A stretch of 64,000 nt of DNA from positions 2,542,001 to 2,606,000 of the forward strand of contig CP073016.1 in NCBI GenBank assembly GCA_025370075.1. The letters are read 5' to 3'. Position numbers and translations under genes: made by a program. This stretch comes from Chryseotalea sp. WA131a (GTDB lineage Bacteria; Bacteroidota; Bacteroidia; Cytophagales; Cyclobacteriaceae). Below, one piece after another: positions 34,023-45,000 of the stretch. Position 1 is the stretch's first letter. Each line of letters begins with the position of its first letter. Under the pieces are notes generated by a model that was given only the letters and a program-made list of their open reading frames with translations, had not been told where the DNA came from and made no database searches.

Positions 34023-34923
34023 ATGAAAACGACCATTTTTGCAACAATTCTAGTGTTTGTGAACATTGTTATTTTATTTGGCCAAGAAGAAACCCAAAAA
34101 CAAGATACCACTTACGCCACATTTGAGTTTACATTAAAGGATGGAACCAAACTGGTTGGCCAGCTCATGGACCAAAACAAAGAGTTTTATCTTATCAAAA
34201 CGGCAAACTTTGGAACCATGAAGGTGGGTGTTGTTCAAGTAGTAAGTATTGTTTTGCTAGGGCAAAAAATTGAAACCATTCTACCAAAAGATAAATCAAC
34301 AATTTACTACGACAATCAATTTGGATTTAAATATTTCCTAATTAATACAGCGATTCCAGCCGAACCAAAAAAGTGGTACTACACCAATCAGTATGTTGCT
34401 TTCAGTAGTTTTACTTATGGCATTAGTAAGCACGTCAGCACGGGCATTTCTTTTTTTCACATTTGTGCCCACCACCTACTTTTCGCCAAATTTAAAAATT
34501 ACAATTAATCCGGAAAGCAAATTAAAATTTGCGATTAATGGGCAATACTATGCTCTTAATAGCAGTGGTCGCAACACTAATTTTGGCATTGTTCAAGGCT
34601 TGCTCACAAGTGGAGATTCTCAAAATAATTTTACGTTTGGATTGAGTAAAATTATTTCGGGCCGTGGTGTTGATGACGGAGCAATCGTAACTTTTGGCTT
34701 CGTTAAAAAGGCCTCGCCAAAACTAAGTGTGATTTCAGAAAATCATGTGATTATTCCGTCTAGCACATCTTCCAGCAACGCGGTAGGCTTTCTTTCAGCT
34801 GGTTTGCGTTTTGACAGGCTTATGCATGCTTTTGACTTAGGCATCTATGTGCCAACTTCTGGTTTAGAACGAAATGTGAGTGTCATTCCTTACCTTGGCT
34901 TTAACGTAAAAATGAACAAATAA
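34023..34923 (+). pseudogene. Secreted protein of unknown function split by a frameshift in a T-run
   Basis: Two overlapping frames make one protein. The first (34023 onward) starts with a signal peptide (MKTTIFATILVFVNIVILFG) and reads to YGISKHVSTGISFF. The second continues TFVPTTYFSPNLKITINPES, KLKFAINGQYYALNS, to FNVKMNK and TAA 34921-34923. Both join at the seven Ts at 34451-34457; six Ts would restore a single frame of about 300 residues. The second half looks like an outer-membrane beta-barrel (alternating strands, GLRFDRL, DLGIYVPT). Real mutation, slippage or a sequencing error cannot be told apart here. Confidence 0.7.
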
Positions 34924-34970
34924 CATTTTGCTGATATTGATTTAGCCAATCATTCCAGTAGATTTCCTCT

Positions 34971-35285
34971 ATGAACCGAAGGGAATTTATTCAAACAACC
35001 AGCCTTGCTGCTGCAGCAACTTTTGTGAGCCCTTCATTTTTCAATTGGCAAAAAAGCCAAATCAATAATTGTAATCGGAGCCGGCTTTTCGGGATTGCCG
35101 CAGCGTATCCTATGCTTGCTCAATTATTTTTATCATGATATAAAAATCAAACTTCCGATAGAGGCGTATTGATTTTATACACGATAGGCGACAAAGCAGA
35201 TGTGATGTTTAGTCAATCGAATGAAGAAAAACTAAAACTGGCACAGCTATCGGTGAAGAGGTTGTTAAGGCTATGGCGTAATTTT
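34971..35285 (+). pseudogene. Remnant of a Tat-exported flavin amine oxidase
   Basis: The 5' part reads MNRREFIQTTSLAAAATFVS, a twin-arginine signal. After a frameshift in the A-run near 35050 comes KSIIVIGAGFSGL, the FAD-binding motif. Most of the gene is then missing. At about 35160-35260 the segment GVLILYTIGDKADVMFSQSN matches the C-terminal region of flavin monoamine oxidases. What is left is a signal plus two short pieces of a normally 450-residue enzyme. Confidence 0.65.
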
Positions 35286-35325
35286 TTTGGTTACACATAG
35301 AAGTAATGTAATCTCAAAATACCAA

Positions 35326-36720
35326 TCAAATTACTTTCGCATTCAAAGGATCCCAATTAATAATCCGTTTCTCAAAGTAACTTTTATTTGTTGCCAATGC
35401 AGGCCCTGCTGCTTGCATCCCAAATAAAGCATCTTCTTTAATGGCGGCTCGCTCTCGAATACCCCGATAGAAATTCAAATGATGGTCAAAGTTCGCGCTA
35501 TAATTTTCGGGAGCTACAAATTCAACTCCTTTGCTAATCACAGATGGCTTCGATGGGGGGTATTTGGCTTTGTACCATTTTTCATATTCCTTTTGTTGGC
35601 TTTCACTAAATGTATCAAATGAATCCCAACCACCATAACCCGGTTCCTTGTCTAATTTATGAGGTACAACTTTCACATAATCCCAACCAAAATCGATGTA
35701 TCCATCAGTGCCGATTAGCCTCAACCCTTCACCATTTTCTGATCCATCCACAAAGTTTACCCGCATCTGTAAATTGAATGCACTGTGCTTAGGTGCTTGG
35801 GGGTAATCGTAAACGCCCATGATAACATCGGGCACGTCTCGTCCATCTTTCCAGTAGCGCAATCCACCAGTAGCCAAAATTCGTTCAGGTCCAGCCGAAC
35901 TGGTCACTGTGTGAAGAGCCGAAAAAAGATGAACAAATAAATCACCGGCTACTCCCGTACCATAGTCTTGATAATTTCTCCACCGAAAAAAACGTACCGG
36001 GTCATACGGCATCTTGGGTGCATCGCCAATAAACTTATCCCAATCTACTGTACCACCATTTGCATCCGTAGGAATAGAGTATTGCCAAGCGCCATTGGCA
36101 CTGTGCCGATCCATCCACGTTTCCACCAAAATCAAATCTCCTATTGCCCCCGAATCAAACAGGTCGCGCGCCTTTTCTGTAACAATTGAGCTCACGCGCT
36201 GACTGCCCACTTGAAATACTTTACCTGTTTTCTTTTGTGTGGCAATCACTTCTGCGCCTTCTTCCAATTTATGAACCATGGGCTTTTCACAATACACATG
36301 CTTGCCTTTGTTCATGGCTTCGATAGAGATACGATCGTGCCAATGATCGGAGGTGGCGATGATTACTGCATCAACATCTTTTCGATCCAACAATTCTTGG
36401 TAGTTTTTAGTGACGTGCAGTTCTTTACCGAATTTTTCCTTTGCATGATCTAGCCGACCTGTATATAAATCGCAAACCGCCACCAGTTTTACTCCTGGCA
36501 CCTTCAGCGACCAGAACGCATTACTAAACCCCATGATGCCCATACCAATGATGGCGATATTCACCTGATCGTTCGCTGAGAATTGTCGGCCACGGTTAGA
36601 CTCTAATATTTGTTTGTAAGAATCAAGATTAGCCAAGGAAGAACTTGCAACACCTGTGGCTAGGGCAGTGCATGTTACCCTCTTTATAAAATCTCTGCGA
36701 GAGGTTGTTAATGCTTTCAT
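35326..36720 (-). CDS. Gfo/Idh/MocA-family oxidoreductase, Tat-exported
   Basis: A 464-residue sugar dehydrogenase-like enzyme. Tat signal TSRRDFIKRVTCTALATGVA; NAD(P)-binding motif VNIAIIGMGIMGFSNAFWSL; the family signature GKHVYCEKPMVHKLEEGAEV with the catalytic Lys; and C-terminal (beta/alpha) domain. Exported Gfo/Idh/MocA proteins of Bacteroidota act on sugars or glycosides, often near SusC/SusD loci, as here: the divergent SusC gene begins 214 bases away. The substrate is unknown. Confidence 0.88.
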   Translation of the reverse strand: MKALTTSRRDFIKRVTCTALATGVASSSLANLDSYKQILESNRGRQFSANDQVNIAIIGMGIMGFSNAFWSLKVPGVKLVAVCDLYTGRLDHAKEKFGKELHVTKNYQELLDRKDVDAVIIATSDHWHDRISIEAMNKGKHVYCEKPMVHKLEEGAEVIATQKKTGKVFQVGSQRVSSIVTEKARDLFDSGAIGDLILVETWMDRHSANGAWQYSIPTDANGGTVDWDKFIGDAPKMPYDPVRFFRWRNYQDYGTGVAGDLFVHLFSALHTVTSSAGPERILATGGLRYWKDGRDVPDVIMGVYDYPQAPKHSAFNLQMRVNFVDGSENGEGLRLIGTDGYIDFGWDYVKVVPHKLDKEPGYGGWDSFDTFSESQQKEYEKWYKAKYPPSKPSVISKGVEFVAPENYSANFDHHLNFYRGIRERAAIKEDALFGMQAAGPALATNKSYFEKRIINWDPLNAKVI

Positions 36721-36934
36721 GGAGTTGTTTTCTGTTAAAATTACAACCTTACATTAAATTTTGCAGAAGTTAAAATCACAAAATTTAATTCCATAACCTA
36801 TCGTTTGTTAGCTACTTTATCGTTTGCGCAATCGATTTTTTCAGAATTTTTGCTTTTATATATCCATAATGTTACCTAATTTTCAACCTCATGTTAACCA
36901 ATCAATTTTTTCACTTAAACCAATTCAGAAGAAA
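36721..36934. promoter_or_regulatory. Divergent intergenic region between Gfo/Idh/MocA and SusC genes
   Basis: AT-rich 214 bases that must contain promoters for both directions. TATCGTTTG occurs twice on the plus strand (36799-36807 and 36818-36826), 19 bases apart, resembling the -7 element but with one extra base. No regulator gene is adjacent. Confidence 0.3.
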
Positions 36935-39900
36935 ATGAGAAAATTCTACAAGCCATGGAACGTGTCATTGGTCGTTATGCTGATGATCGTTTCTTCTCAG
37001 TTGTTCGCCCAATCCTTGCGGATTAGCGGCTCAGTAAAAGATGAAAGTGGGCAGCCAGTGCCGGGCGTCAACATTCTGGAAAAAGGCACAACCAACGGCA
37101 CAGTAGCCGATGTAGAGGGAAATTATACCATCAATGTTTCTCAGCCATCGGCAACTCTTGTCTTTTCGTTTATAGGCTACAAAACATTGGAAGTACCTGT
37201 GGATAGCCGTTCGCAGATTGATGCTTTAATGGTAACAGATGTTACCTCGCTAGAAGAAGTGGTGGTAACAGGTTACTCCACAGAAAAGAAAGGCGATATC
37301 ATAGGCTCTGTTGCATCAGTGAAAACGTCCGATCTGTTGGCAACGCCTTCTGCTAATTTGCAGGCTCAATTGCAAGGAAGAGCTGCAGGGGTAACCGTCA
37401 GCGGTAGTGGTGAACCTGGCGCTGGTGCCAAAGTGAGGATCAGAGGATTTGCCTCATTTGGCAACAATGACCCCCTTTATGTTGTGGACGGCACTCCGAC
37501 CGAAAATCCATCCTATATTAACCCCCAAGATATTGAATCATTACAAGTATTAAAGGATGCTACGGCAGCCTCCATATACGGATCGAGAGCAGCAAATGGC
37601 GTAGTTATCATCACTACTAAAAAGGGAAAGGCTGGAAGTACTAAAGTAACGGTCGATTCTTACTATGGATCGCAATTCATTCCGGAAAGCACCTTTCCTA
37701 AAATGGCCAATCCTCAGCAATACGGAGATTATCTTAGAAGATCATGGCAAAACTCAGGGGTTACAACAATTCCTACAGACAAAGTATATGGAAGCGTAGA
37801 TAACCCTACATTACCAGAATATGTCGCAGTGAATGCTTCAGGAACTGTATTTAGGGGGATAGAAAGCGATCCTGCTATGAACCCAAGTTTATACAACGTA
37901 AATCCTAATGCGCCAAGGGGTGGAGCTAATTTTTATCAGATTGCGAGATTGCCACAAGGTCAAGGTACAAACTGGTTCAAAGAAGTTACTCAAGCGGCAC
38001 CCATCCAAAGTCATCAACTTACCGTTGCTGGTGGAACCGATAAGGGAAACTATTCTGTCGGGTTAAATTATTTTGATCAAGATGGAACTATAAAATACAA
38101 CAGCTTCAAGCGGTATACCCTCCGTGTAAATACGATGTTTAAACCACGTGAATTCCTCCGTTTTGGTGAAAACATACAGATTAGCTTTGAAGATAGAGTG
38201 GGTGGTGATCAAAAAGGTGAAGGGGGGGGGTGGGCTCAATCATACAGAGTACCCTCTTATATACCTGTTTATGATATCAGAGGAAATTTTGCGGGTAGTA
38301 GGATTTCGGGTGGAAATGGAAGCAACCCATTAGCTAATCTTTTTCGCGGTAAAGATAATATAAACAATACTTACCGAATTTTCGGAAATGCTTTTGGTGA
38401 AGTGGATATTCTCAAGTCTTTGACTTTCCGTACCTCCTTCGGTATTGATTACCGAGACAACCCTTTAAGGTCCTTTGCTTATCAGTTTTATGAAAATCAA
38501 GAGGGTGGTGATGGAAACAGCTATACAGAGAGAAATGAAAGAGACTTAACTTGGACTTGGACTAATACGCTTCAATTTAACAAGACCTTCGCAGAGATTC
38601 ACCAAGTCAAAGTCCTCGCAGGATCAGAAGCTATATCATATGATGGTTCGATGATGAGTGTATTTAGAACCAACTATGATTTCAATGATCCTAAGTTTAT
38701 GTCTCTAAGAACATCTAATAACCCCACCCCTATTGTGGACAGTTATCAAAACAACTCAACCCTTTACTCACTTTTTACGCGTATTGACTATTCATTAATG
38801 GACAAATATCTATTTAATGCTACGGTTAGGCGAGACGTATCATCCAAGTTCGGCCCAAATGCTCGTGTTGCTACTTTTCCTGCGGTCGGTTTCGGTTGGA
38901 GGTTATCCAAAGAGAAATTCTTAAGTAATGTTAGTTGGATCAGCGATTTGAAACTGCGTGGTGGTTGGGGGCAAATGGGCAGCCAAAAAAATGTGGATGC
39001 GCAAAACCAATATACTGTTTACGGATCTGTTAATGGAACATCGTGGTATGGTTTGAATGGAAGTGCACCAAGCGTTGGCTACAGATTATTGCGCGAGGGG
39101 AACTTAAACACAAGATGGGAAACCACAGAGACCACGAATTTTGGCTTAGATGCAAGTTTGTTTGATGGCAAAATAGACTTCACAGTAGAATATTTCAATA
39201 CGGAAACAAAGGACTTGCTAGTAGACCAACCAATAATTGGAGCGATACAACCATTGCGCACCTTACCGAAAGTGAATATTGGAACTATGCGTAATAGAGG
39301 AATTGATCTAACTTTGACCAATCGAGGTGAGTTTGGTAATGGTATCCGCTACAATGCGACTGCCACCTTTACTCATTATACCAATGAACTTACTAAGTTT
39401 AATGGTGTGGAAGGTGCATTCATAAGTAGAGGGGCTGGTAGGCTAAATGATGTCGCCCGCGTACAAGTCGGCAATCCGTTATCTTCCTTCTTTGGTTACC
39501 AACGAGATGGTTTCTTTCAATCAACTGGAGAGCTCAGCGCGGGTCCTACGCAGCCATATGCGACAGTTGGTTCTTGGAGGTTCAAAGATGTAAGTGGACC
39601 TAACGGAGTACCTGACGGAAGGATAGACGACAAAGACCGTACTTATTTGGGTAGCCCAATTCCTGTATTTCAAATGGGGATTAACTTGAGCTTGGCCTAC
39701 AAGAACTTTGATTTTACTGCCTTCTTTTTTTGGAACTATGGAAACAAAATTTACAACTACACCAAATGGTGGACTGACCTAAGAGGTTTTGTTGGTGGTA
39801 TCAGCGAACGCGTAGTCACAGATTCTTGGACACCCGAAAACAGAAATGCTACGTTGCCAATCTTAAATAACCTGGACAGCTACGCAGCCTCGGTTTCTAG

Positions 39901-40162
39901 CGACTTCTATATAGAATCTGGATCGTATTTCAGGGCTAGAACTGTTCAATTAGGCTATAAGTTACCACAAAGCTTTTTGAGTAAGTACAAGATAGAAGGC
40001 TTGCGGATATACGCACAAGGTCAGAACTTGTTTACCATTACCAAATACTCTGGACCTGATCCAGATATCAACATTCAAGGTGATGACTTGTCCATGGGTA
40101 TTGATTCCAGTGGATTCCCTAATTCAAGACAATTTATTTTTGGTCTTAACCTAACTTTCTAA
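36935..40162 (+). CDS. SusC/RagA-family TonB-linked outer-membrane protein
   Basis: A 1075-residue TonB-dependent transporter of the SusC type. Signal peptide (WNVSLVVMLMIVSSQLFAQS), CarboxypepD_reg domain (ISGSVKDESGQPVPGVNILE, NGTVADVEGNYTINV), TonB-box-like region (SLEEVVVTGYSTEKKGD), plug (ATPSANLQAQLQGRAAGVTV, DPLYVVDGTPTENPSYINPQ, DIESLQVLKDATAASIYGSR, AANGVVIITTKKGK), and a 22-strand barrel ending FGLNLTF. The frame opens earlier with TTG 36824, but ATG 36935 gives the signal peptide. It pairs with the SusD lipoprotein that follows by 18 bases to import a glycan or other large nutrient. Confidence 0.95.
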   Translation: MRKFYKPWNVSLVVMLMIVSSQLFAQSLRISGSVKDESGQPVPGVNILEKGTTNGTVADVEGNYTINVSQPSATLVFSFIGYKTLEVPVDSRSQIDALMVTDVTSLEEVVVTGYSTEKKGDIIGSVASVKTSDLLATPSANLQAQLQGRAAGVTVSGSGEPGAGAKVRIRGFASFGNNDPLYVVDGTPTENPSYINPQDIESLQVLKDATAASIYGSRAANGVVIITTKKGKAGSTKVTVDSYYGSQFIPESTFPKMANPQQYGDYLRRSWQNSGVTTIPTDKVYGSVDNPTLPEYVAVNASGTVFRGIESDPAMNPSLYNVNPNAPRGGANFYQIARLPQGQGTNWFKEVTQAAPIQSHQLTVAGGTDKGNYSVGLNYFDQDGTIKYNSFKRYTLRVNTMFKPREFLRFGENIQISFEDRVGGDQKGEGGGWAQSYRVPSYIPVYDIRGNFAGSRISGGNGSNPLANLFRGKDNINNTYRIFGNAFGEVDILKSLTFRTSFGIDYRDNPLRSFAYQFYENQEGGDGNSYTERNERDLTWTWTNTLQFNKTFAEIHQVKVLAGSEAISYDGSMMSVFRTNYDFNDPKFMSLRTSNNPTPIVDSYQNNSTLYSLFTRIDYSLMDKYLFNATVRRDVSSKFGPNARVATFPAVGFGWRLSKEKFLSNVSWISDLKLRGGWGQMGSQKNVDAQNQYTVYGSVNGTSWYGLNGSAPSVGYRLLREGNLNTRWETTETTNFGLDASLFDGKIDFTVEYFNTETKDLLVDQPIIGAIQPLRTLPKVNIGTMRNRGIDLTLTNRGEFGNGIRYNATATFTHYTNELTKFNGVEGAFISRGAGRLNDVARVQVGNPLSSFFGYQRDGFFQSTGELSAGPTQPYATVGSWRFKDVSGPNGVPDGRIDDKDRTYLGSPIPVFQMGINLSLAYKNFDFTAFFFWNYGNKIYNYTKWWTDLRGFVGGISERVVTDSWTPENRNATLPILNNLDSYAASVSSDFYIESGSYFRARTVQLGYKLPQSFLSKYKIEGLRIYAQGQNLFTITKYSGPDPDINIQGDDLSMGIDSSGFPNSRQFIFGLNLTF

Positions 40163-40180
40163 TCACCATAATTAAATTAT

Positions 40181-41944
40181 ATGAAAATAAAACTTAAAAG
40201 ATTGTCCATCACTACGAGCTCCCTGTTAGTAGCGGTGATGGTCGTGCTCTCCTGTAATGACAAATTCCAAGAGCGCGCTCCACAAGGTGTCTACAGTTCT
40301 TCCTCACTTGCTAGTGCTGGGGGCGTGGAAGGTTCATTAGTTAATGCCTATGCTTCACTGCGTTATTGTTGCGATTGGTACTCAACTCCTAATAATTGGC
40401 TTTGGGGCAGCATCCTAGGTGCCGATGCATACAAAGGATCAGAGCAGACCGATCAAAACGCGCTGAACCCCATTGTTATCTATAAGCCAAATCCAGGTGA
40501 TGGCCCTGTAGGATCAAAATGGAGAATTAGCTACGATGGCGTGGGGCAAGCTAATGCTGTATTAAGAGCCTTAGTCACAGCAAAAGACATTCCCGATGCA
40601 GATAGGACCAGAATTGCTAGTGAAGCAAGATTTATAAGGGGTTTATATCATTTTGAATTAAAAAAAGTATTCAACAACGTTCCGTATGTGGATGAGAACG
40701 TAACGGATTTCCGCATCTCAAATGATCAGGACATTTGGCCACAAATAGAAGCGGATTTTAAGTTCGCCTATGATAATCTTGGGCCTACCGCATCGAGCGT
40801 GGGTAGGGCTAACAAATGGGCCGCAGGTGCTTATTTGGCAAAAGCATATATGTTTCGAAAAAAATTTACCGATGCGCTTCCACTACTTCAACAAATTTAT
40901 AGTCAGGGAACAACGGCAAGTGGAGTAAAGTATGGTCTAATGGAAAAGTACCATGACAATTTCCGTATCGCTACTAAGAATAATAAAGAGACTGTTTTTG
41001 CTATTCAGTACACCGTACGTGATGGTGCAAATGGAAATAACGGAAACTATGAAAACGTGTTGAACTACCCGTTTGGAGGAGGCCCTGGAGGCTGCTGTGG
41101 TTTCTTTCAGCCCTCACAGACTTTTGTTAATTCATTCAAGACAGGTTCGGATGGTTTGCCTTTGTTTGACACATTTAATGCTAGCGATGTGACCAGCGAT
41201 GAAGCTTTTGCATCTGCTAATAGAACCTTTGTTCCGTATCAAGGCACCTTGGATCCACGACTTGATTGGTCAGTTGGTAGAAGAGAGATTCCATATTTAG
41301 ATTGGGGCTTTCACCCAGGTGTTGCCTGGATACGTAAGGTTGACTACGGTGGCCCCTTTAGCCCAATCAAAAATGTTTATTATAAGGCCGAGGAAAGTTC
41401 TGGTGCAGAGAATGGCAGCTGGGGTCAGAAATTCAATGCCAATAACTATAATTTGATACGTTTCGCAGATGTTATTTTGTGGTTAGCAGAAGCAGAAGCA
41501 GAGGCAGGTTCTCCTGCAAGGGCACGCGATCTTGTAAATGAGATACGCAGAAGAGCCGCCAATCCAGATGGCTTTGTGAAGGGAAGATTTTCAGGGTATA
41601 ATGCTTCAGGAGAGAAAATCATGGATCTGACGCAACCTGCTGCAAACTATGTAATTAATGAATATACCAATGCCTGGGACAAAACCTTTGCTTTAAAGGC
41701 CATCCGCTTTGAGCGAAAACTTGAGCTTGGAATGGAAGGACATCGCTTCTTTGACTTGGTGAGATGGGGAACGGCAAGCGATGAGCTTACTGCCTATATC
41801 GCAAAGGAGTCAGTTAAACGTTCTGTTATGGCGGGTGGTGCATTTGTTGTCGGCAAGAGTGAGTATATGCCTATACCAGACTTTGCCATCATTCAAAGTA
41901 ATAAAGATGGTAAACCAACACTTGCCCAGAACCCTGGTTATTGA
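40181..41944 (+). CDS. RagB/SusD-family nutrient-binding lipoprotein
   Basis: A 587-residue SusD-type surface lipoprotein. Lipobox VVLSC at residues 23-27 (SLLVAVMVVLSCNDKFQE). SusD-like helical/TPR body is seen in ARFIRGLYHFELKKVFNNVP, RANKWAAGAYLAKAYMF and RFADVILWLAEAEAEAG. The C-terminal RagB part has ERKLELGMEGHRFFDLVRWG and ends EYMPIPDFAII...NPGY. It caps the SusC barrel encoded 18 bases upstream. A terminator follows at 41969-42001. Confidence 0.95.
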   Translation: MKIKLKRLSITTSSLLVAVMVVLSCNDKFQERAPQGVYSSSSLASAGGVEGSLVNAYASLRYCCDWYSTPNNWLWGSILGADAYKGSEQTDQNALNPIVIYKPNPGDGPVGSKWRISYDGVGQANAVLRALVTAKDIPDADRTRIASEARFIRGLYHFELKKVFNNVPYVDENVTDFRISNDQDIWPQIEADFKFAYDNLGPTASSVGRANKWAAGAYLAKAYMFRKKFTDALPLLQQIYSQGTTASGVKYGLMEKYHDNFRIATKNNKETVFAIQYTVRDGANGNNGNYENVLNYPFGGGPGGCCGFFQPSQTFVNSFKTGSDGLPLFDTFNASDVTSDEAFASANRTFVPYQGTLDPRLDWSVGRREIPYLDWGFHPGVAWIRKVDYGGPFSPIKNVYYKAEESSGAENGSWGQKFNANNYNLIRFADVILWLAEAEAEAGSPARARDLVNEIRRRAANPDGFVKGRFSGYNASGEKIMDLTQPAANYVINEYTNAWDKTFALKAIRFERKLELGMEGHRFFDLVRWGTASDELTAYIAKESVKRSVMAGGAFVVGKSEYMPIPDFAIIQSNKDGKPTLAQNPGY

Positions 41945-41968
41945 TTTTTGAGCAATTGCTAGATTGAA

Positions 41969-42001
41969 AGAGGCTGCCTTAAAAAGCAGTCTCTTTTTTT
42001 T
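41969..42001 (+). terminator. Terminator after susD
   Basis: AGAGGCTGC pairs with GCAGTCTCT (one G-T pair) around an 8-base loop and is followed by seven Ts, 24 bases after the susD stop. Confidence 0.88.
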
Positions 42002-42076
42002 GATCGATATTTGATTTTTAAAGAATCGTAATTAATTGGAATTGAATTGTAAGCCTTTGTCAATAAATTTAGAGTT

Positions 42077-45000
42077 ATGAAAAAACAAGTCTTCTATTGT
42101 TTGTGTGTACAGTTATCTTTTGCCTGCGGAGAATCTGATACGGCTAAAACATTATTCAAAAAAGTAAGCGTAGAGCATCATCACATTAATTTTGAAAACT
42201 CTATTACAGAAAGTGACTCCGCTAATATTCTAACTACCGAATATATCTATAATGGTGGAGGAACGGGTATTGCAGATTTCAACAATGATGGCAAACAAGA
42301 CATTTTCTTCAGTGGTAATCAAGTACCCAATAGGCTTTATTTAAACCAAGGAAATTTTGAATTTAAAGACATCACAGAAATTGCTAACATAAATGTTTTG
42401 GGCAGATGGAACTCTGGCGTTACCGTAGTGGATATCAATAACGATGGATGGATGGATGTTTACGTATGCGCCACCATGAGGCCAGACTCAGTCAATCGTA
42501 GAAATATGCTTTTCATCAACAATGGATTGAACAAAAATGGATTGCCCACCTTTTCTGAAAAGGCGGCCGAATATAAATTAGATGATGCCGGATACAGTGT
42601 CAATGCTGCTTTTCTTGATTTTGATAATGATGGTGACTTAGATTTATATGTACTTACCAACGAAAGATTAAAAAATTCTCCAACTAATTATCGCCCTAAG
42701 ATTATTGATGGTTCATCCCCTAACAATGATCGTTTGTATAGAAACAACGGTGATGGAACATTTACAAATGTTTCAAAAGAAGCGGGCATTTCAATTGAAG
42801 GATTTGGGCTTGGTCTGGCTATTGCAGATTTTAATGCAGACGGCTGGCCCGATATCTATGTCTCGAATGATTATCTCTCCAACGATGTTTTGTACATCAA
42901 CAAGAATGGTAAATTCACTAATCGCATTGCAGATTTCATTGGTCACCAAAGTCAGTTTTCGATGGGCAATGATGCTGCCGATGTTAACAACGATGGGCTG
43001 CCTGATATTATCACTCTGGATATGCTTCCAGAAGTTAATGCTAGAAAGAAAACCACCATTTCTAACAAGAGCTACCTTACCTACGTGAATAATGAAAAAT
43101 TTGGCTATGAATATCAGTACATCAGAAATATGCTTCACCTAAACAATGGCCTTAGTCAAGGCATTAAGTTCAGTGAGATTGGTCAATTGGCTGGTATATA
43201 TCAAACAGAGTGGAGTTGGTCTCCTTTATTTGCAGATTTTGATAATGATGGCTATAAAGATCTGTTCATTACAAATGGATTTCCAAAAGATATTACTGAC
43301 AGAGACTTTGCCATTTTTAGAGCAGACAAAGAAAATATTGCTGGAATACGTTATCTGCTTGACTCAATACCTGTAATTAAGGTTTCTAATTATGCCTACA
43401 AAAACAATGGGGACTTAACTTTTCTTGATGTTACCAAAGATTGGGGGTTGGAAGTACCTTCCTTTTCCAATGGAGCTGCATTCTCCGATCTTGATAATGA
43501 TGGAGATTTGGACTTCGTGGTCAACAACATAAACGATGTCGCTTTTGTTTATGAAAATAAGAAGCGTAAACTAAACCAAGAAGGTAATGAAACTAGCAAT
43601 TTCTTGAGAATGCAACTTAATGGACCATCTCAAAATAAAAATGGAATTGGTTCTAAAATCACTTTGAAGCACAATGGTACAATCCAATTCCTTGAGAATT
43701 ATACATCGAGAGGTTTTTTATCATCCGTAGAACCTTTAGCCCATTTTGGCATAGGCAATAGTAAGGAGATTGATACTGTTATCATTCAATGGCCAGATAA
43801 AAAAACGCAAACACTTTTTAAAGTGAATGGTAACCAGTTGTTGAAAGTCGATTACTCGAACGCACGTGCCGTTTCGAATCCAATTTCTATTCCTGCTCAA
43901 AAACTTTTCACAGCATGCAATACTATCCCTTCCTTCAAACCAACAGAGAATGACGTAATTGATTTTAACCTGCAACGCACCTTGCCTCATAAATTTTCGC
44001 AGGCTGGCCCCGGAATAGCGGTTGGCGATATTAACGGAGATGAACTGGAAGATTTTGTTGTAGGTGGTGGATCGGGATATCCCACAACCTTGTTCTTGCA
44101 ACGGCCTGATGGCGAATTTTTAAAAAAGAACTTACAATCCGAAGCAGAACTTAAAACCAAAATAGAAGAAGACGAAGGCCTGCTGCTGTTTGATGCAGAC
44201 AATGACAAAGATCTTGATTTATACATTGTCAGCGGCTCCATCGAGCCTGCAAGTACCATTGATCTTTTTCAGGATCGATTGTATTTGAATGACGGCAAGG
44301 GAAACTTAACGATTAACAAAGAAGCTTTACCCAATACAAGAACCAGTGGGTCTTGCGTGCGGGCAGCCGATTGGGATGCAGACGGTGACTTAGATTTATT
44401 TATAGGTGGCCGAGTAAATGCAGGAAAATATCCATTGCCTGCTACGTCTTACCTACTTCAAAACACGCAAGGAAAATTCACAGACGAAACAGAAAAAATT
44501 GCTCCTAAACTACAATCTATTGGAATGGTTACTGACGCACTCTGGACGGATTTTAATACTGATGGACTAGTGGATTTATTGGTTGTTGGTGAATTCATGC
44601 CCATTCAGTTTTTTAAAAACACGGGAAAAAATTTGCAACTGCTGACGCAAACAGGAATAGAAAGCTATGTGGGCTGGTGGAACAGCATAGCGCCTGGTGA
44701 CTATGATCAAGATGGAGATATTGATTATGTGGTGGGAAATTTGGGTCAGAATAATAATTATGGAGTTGATCGGGAACATCCACTAACTATATATGCCAAA
44801 GATTTTGATGGCAATGGTAGCATTGATCCGGTATTGGCATGTTACATGAAAGAAAGTATGAATAGTCCAATCCGCAAACTTTACCCCGTCCATTTCTGGG
44901 ATGAATTAAATTCACAAAGTCCAAAATTCAGAAATAAATTTTCGCACTATCGCGAGTATGGTAAGACCACCATTGAGAAACTTTTTACCCCAGATGAACT

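Noticed and set aside
36824..36934. N-terminal extension of SusC from a TTG
   Set aside because: It would place 37 residues before the signal peptide; ATG 36935 gives a proper one.
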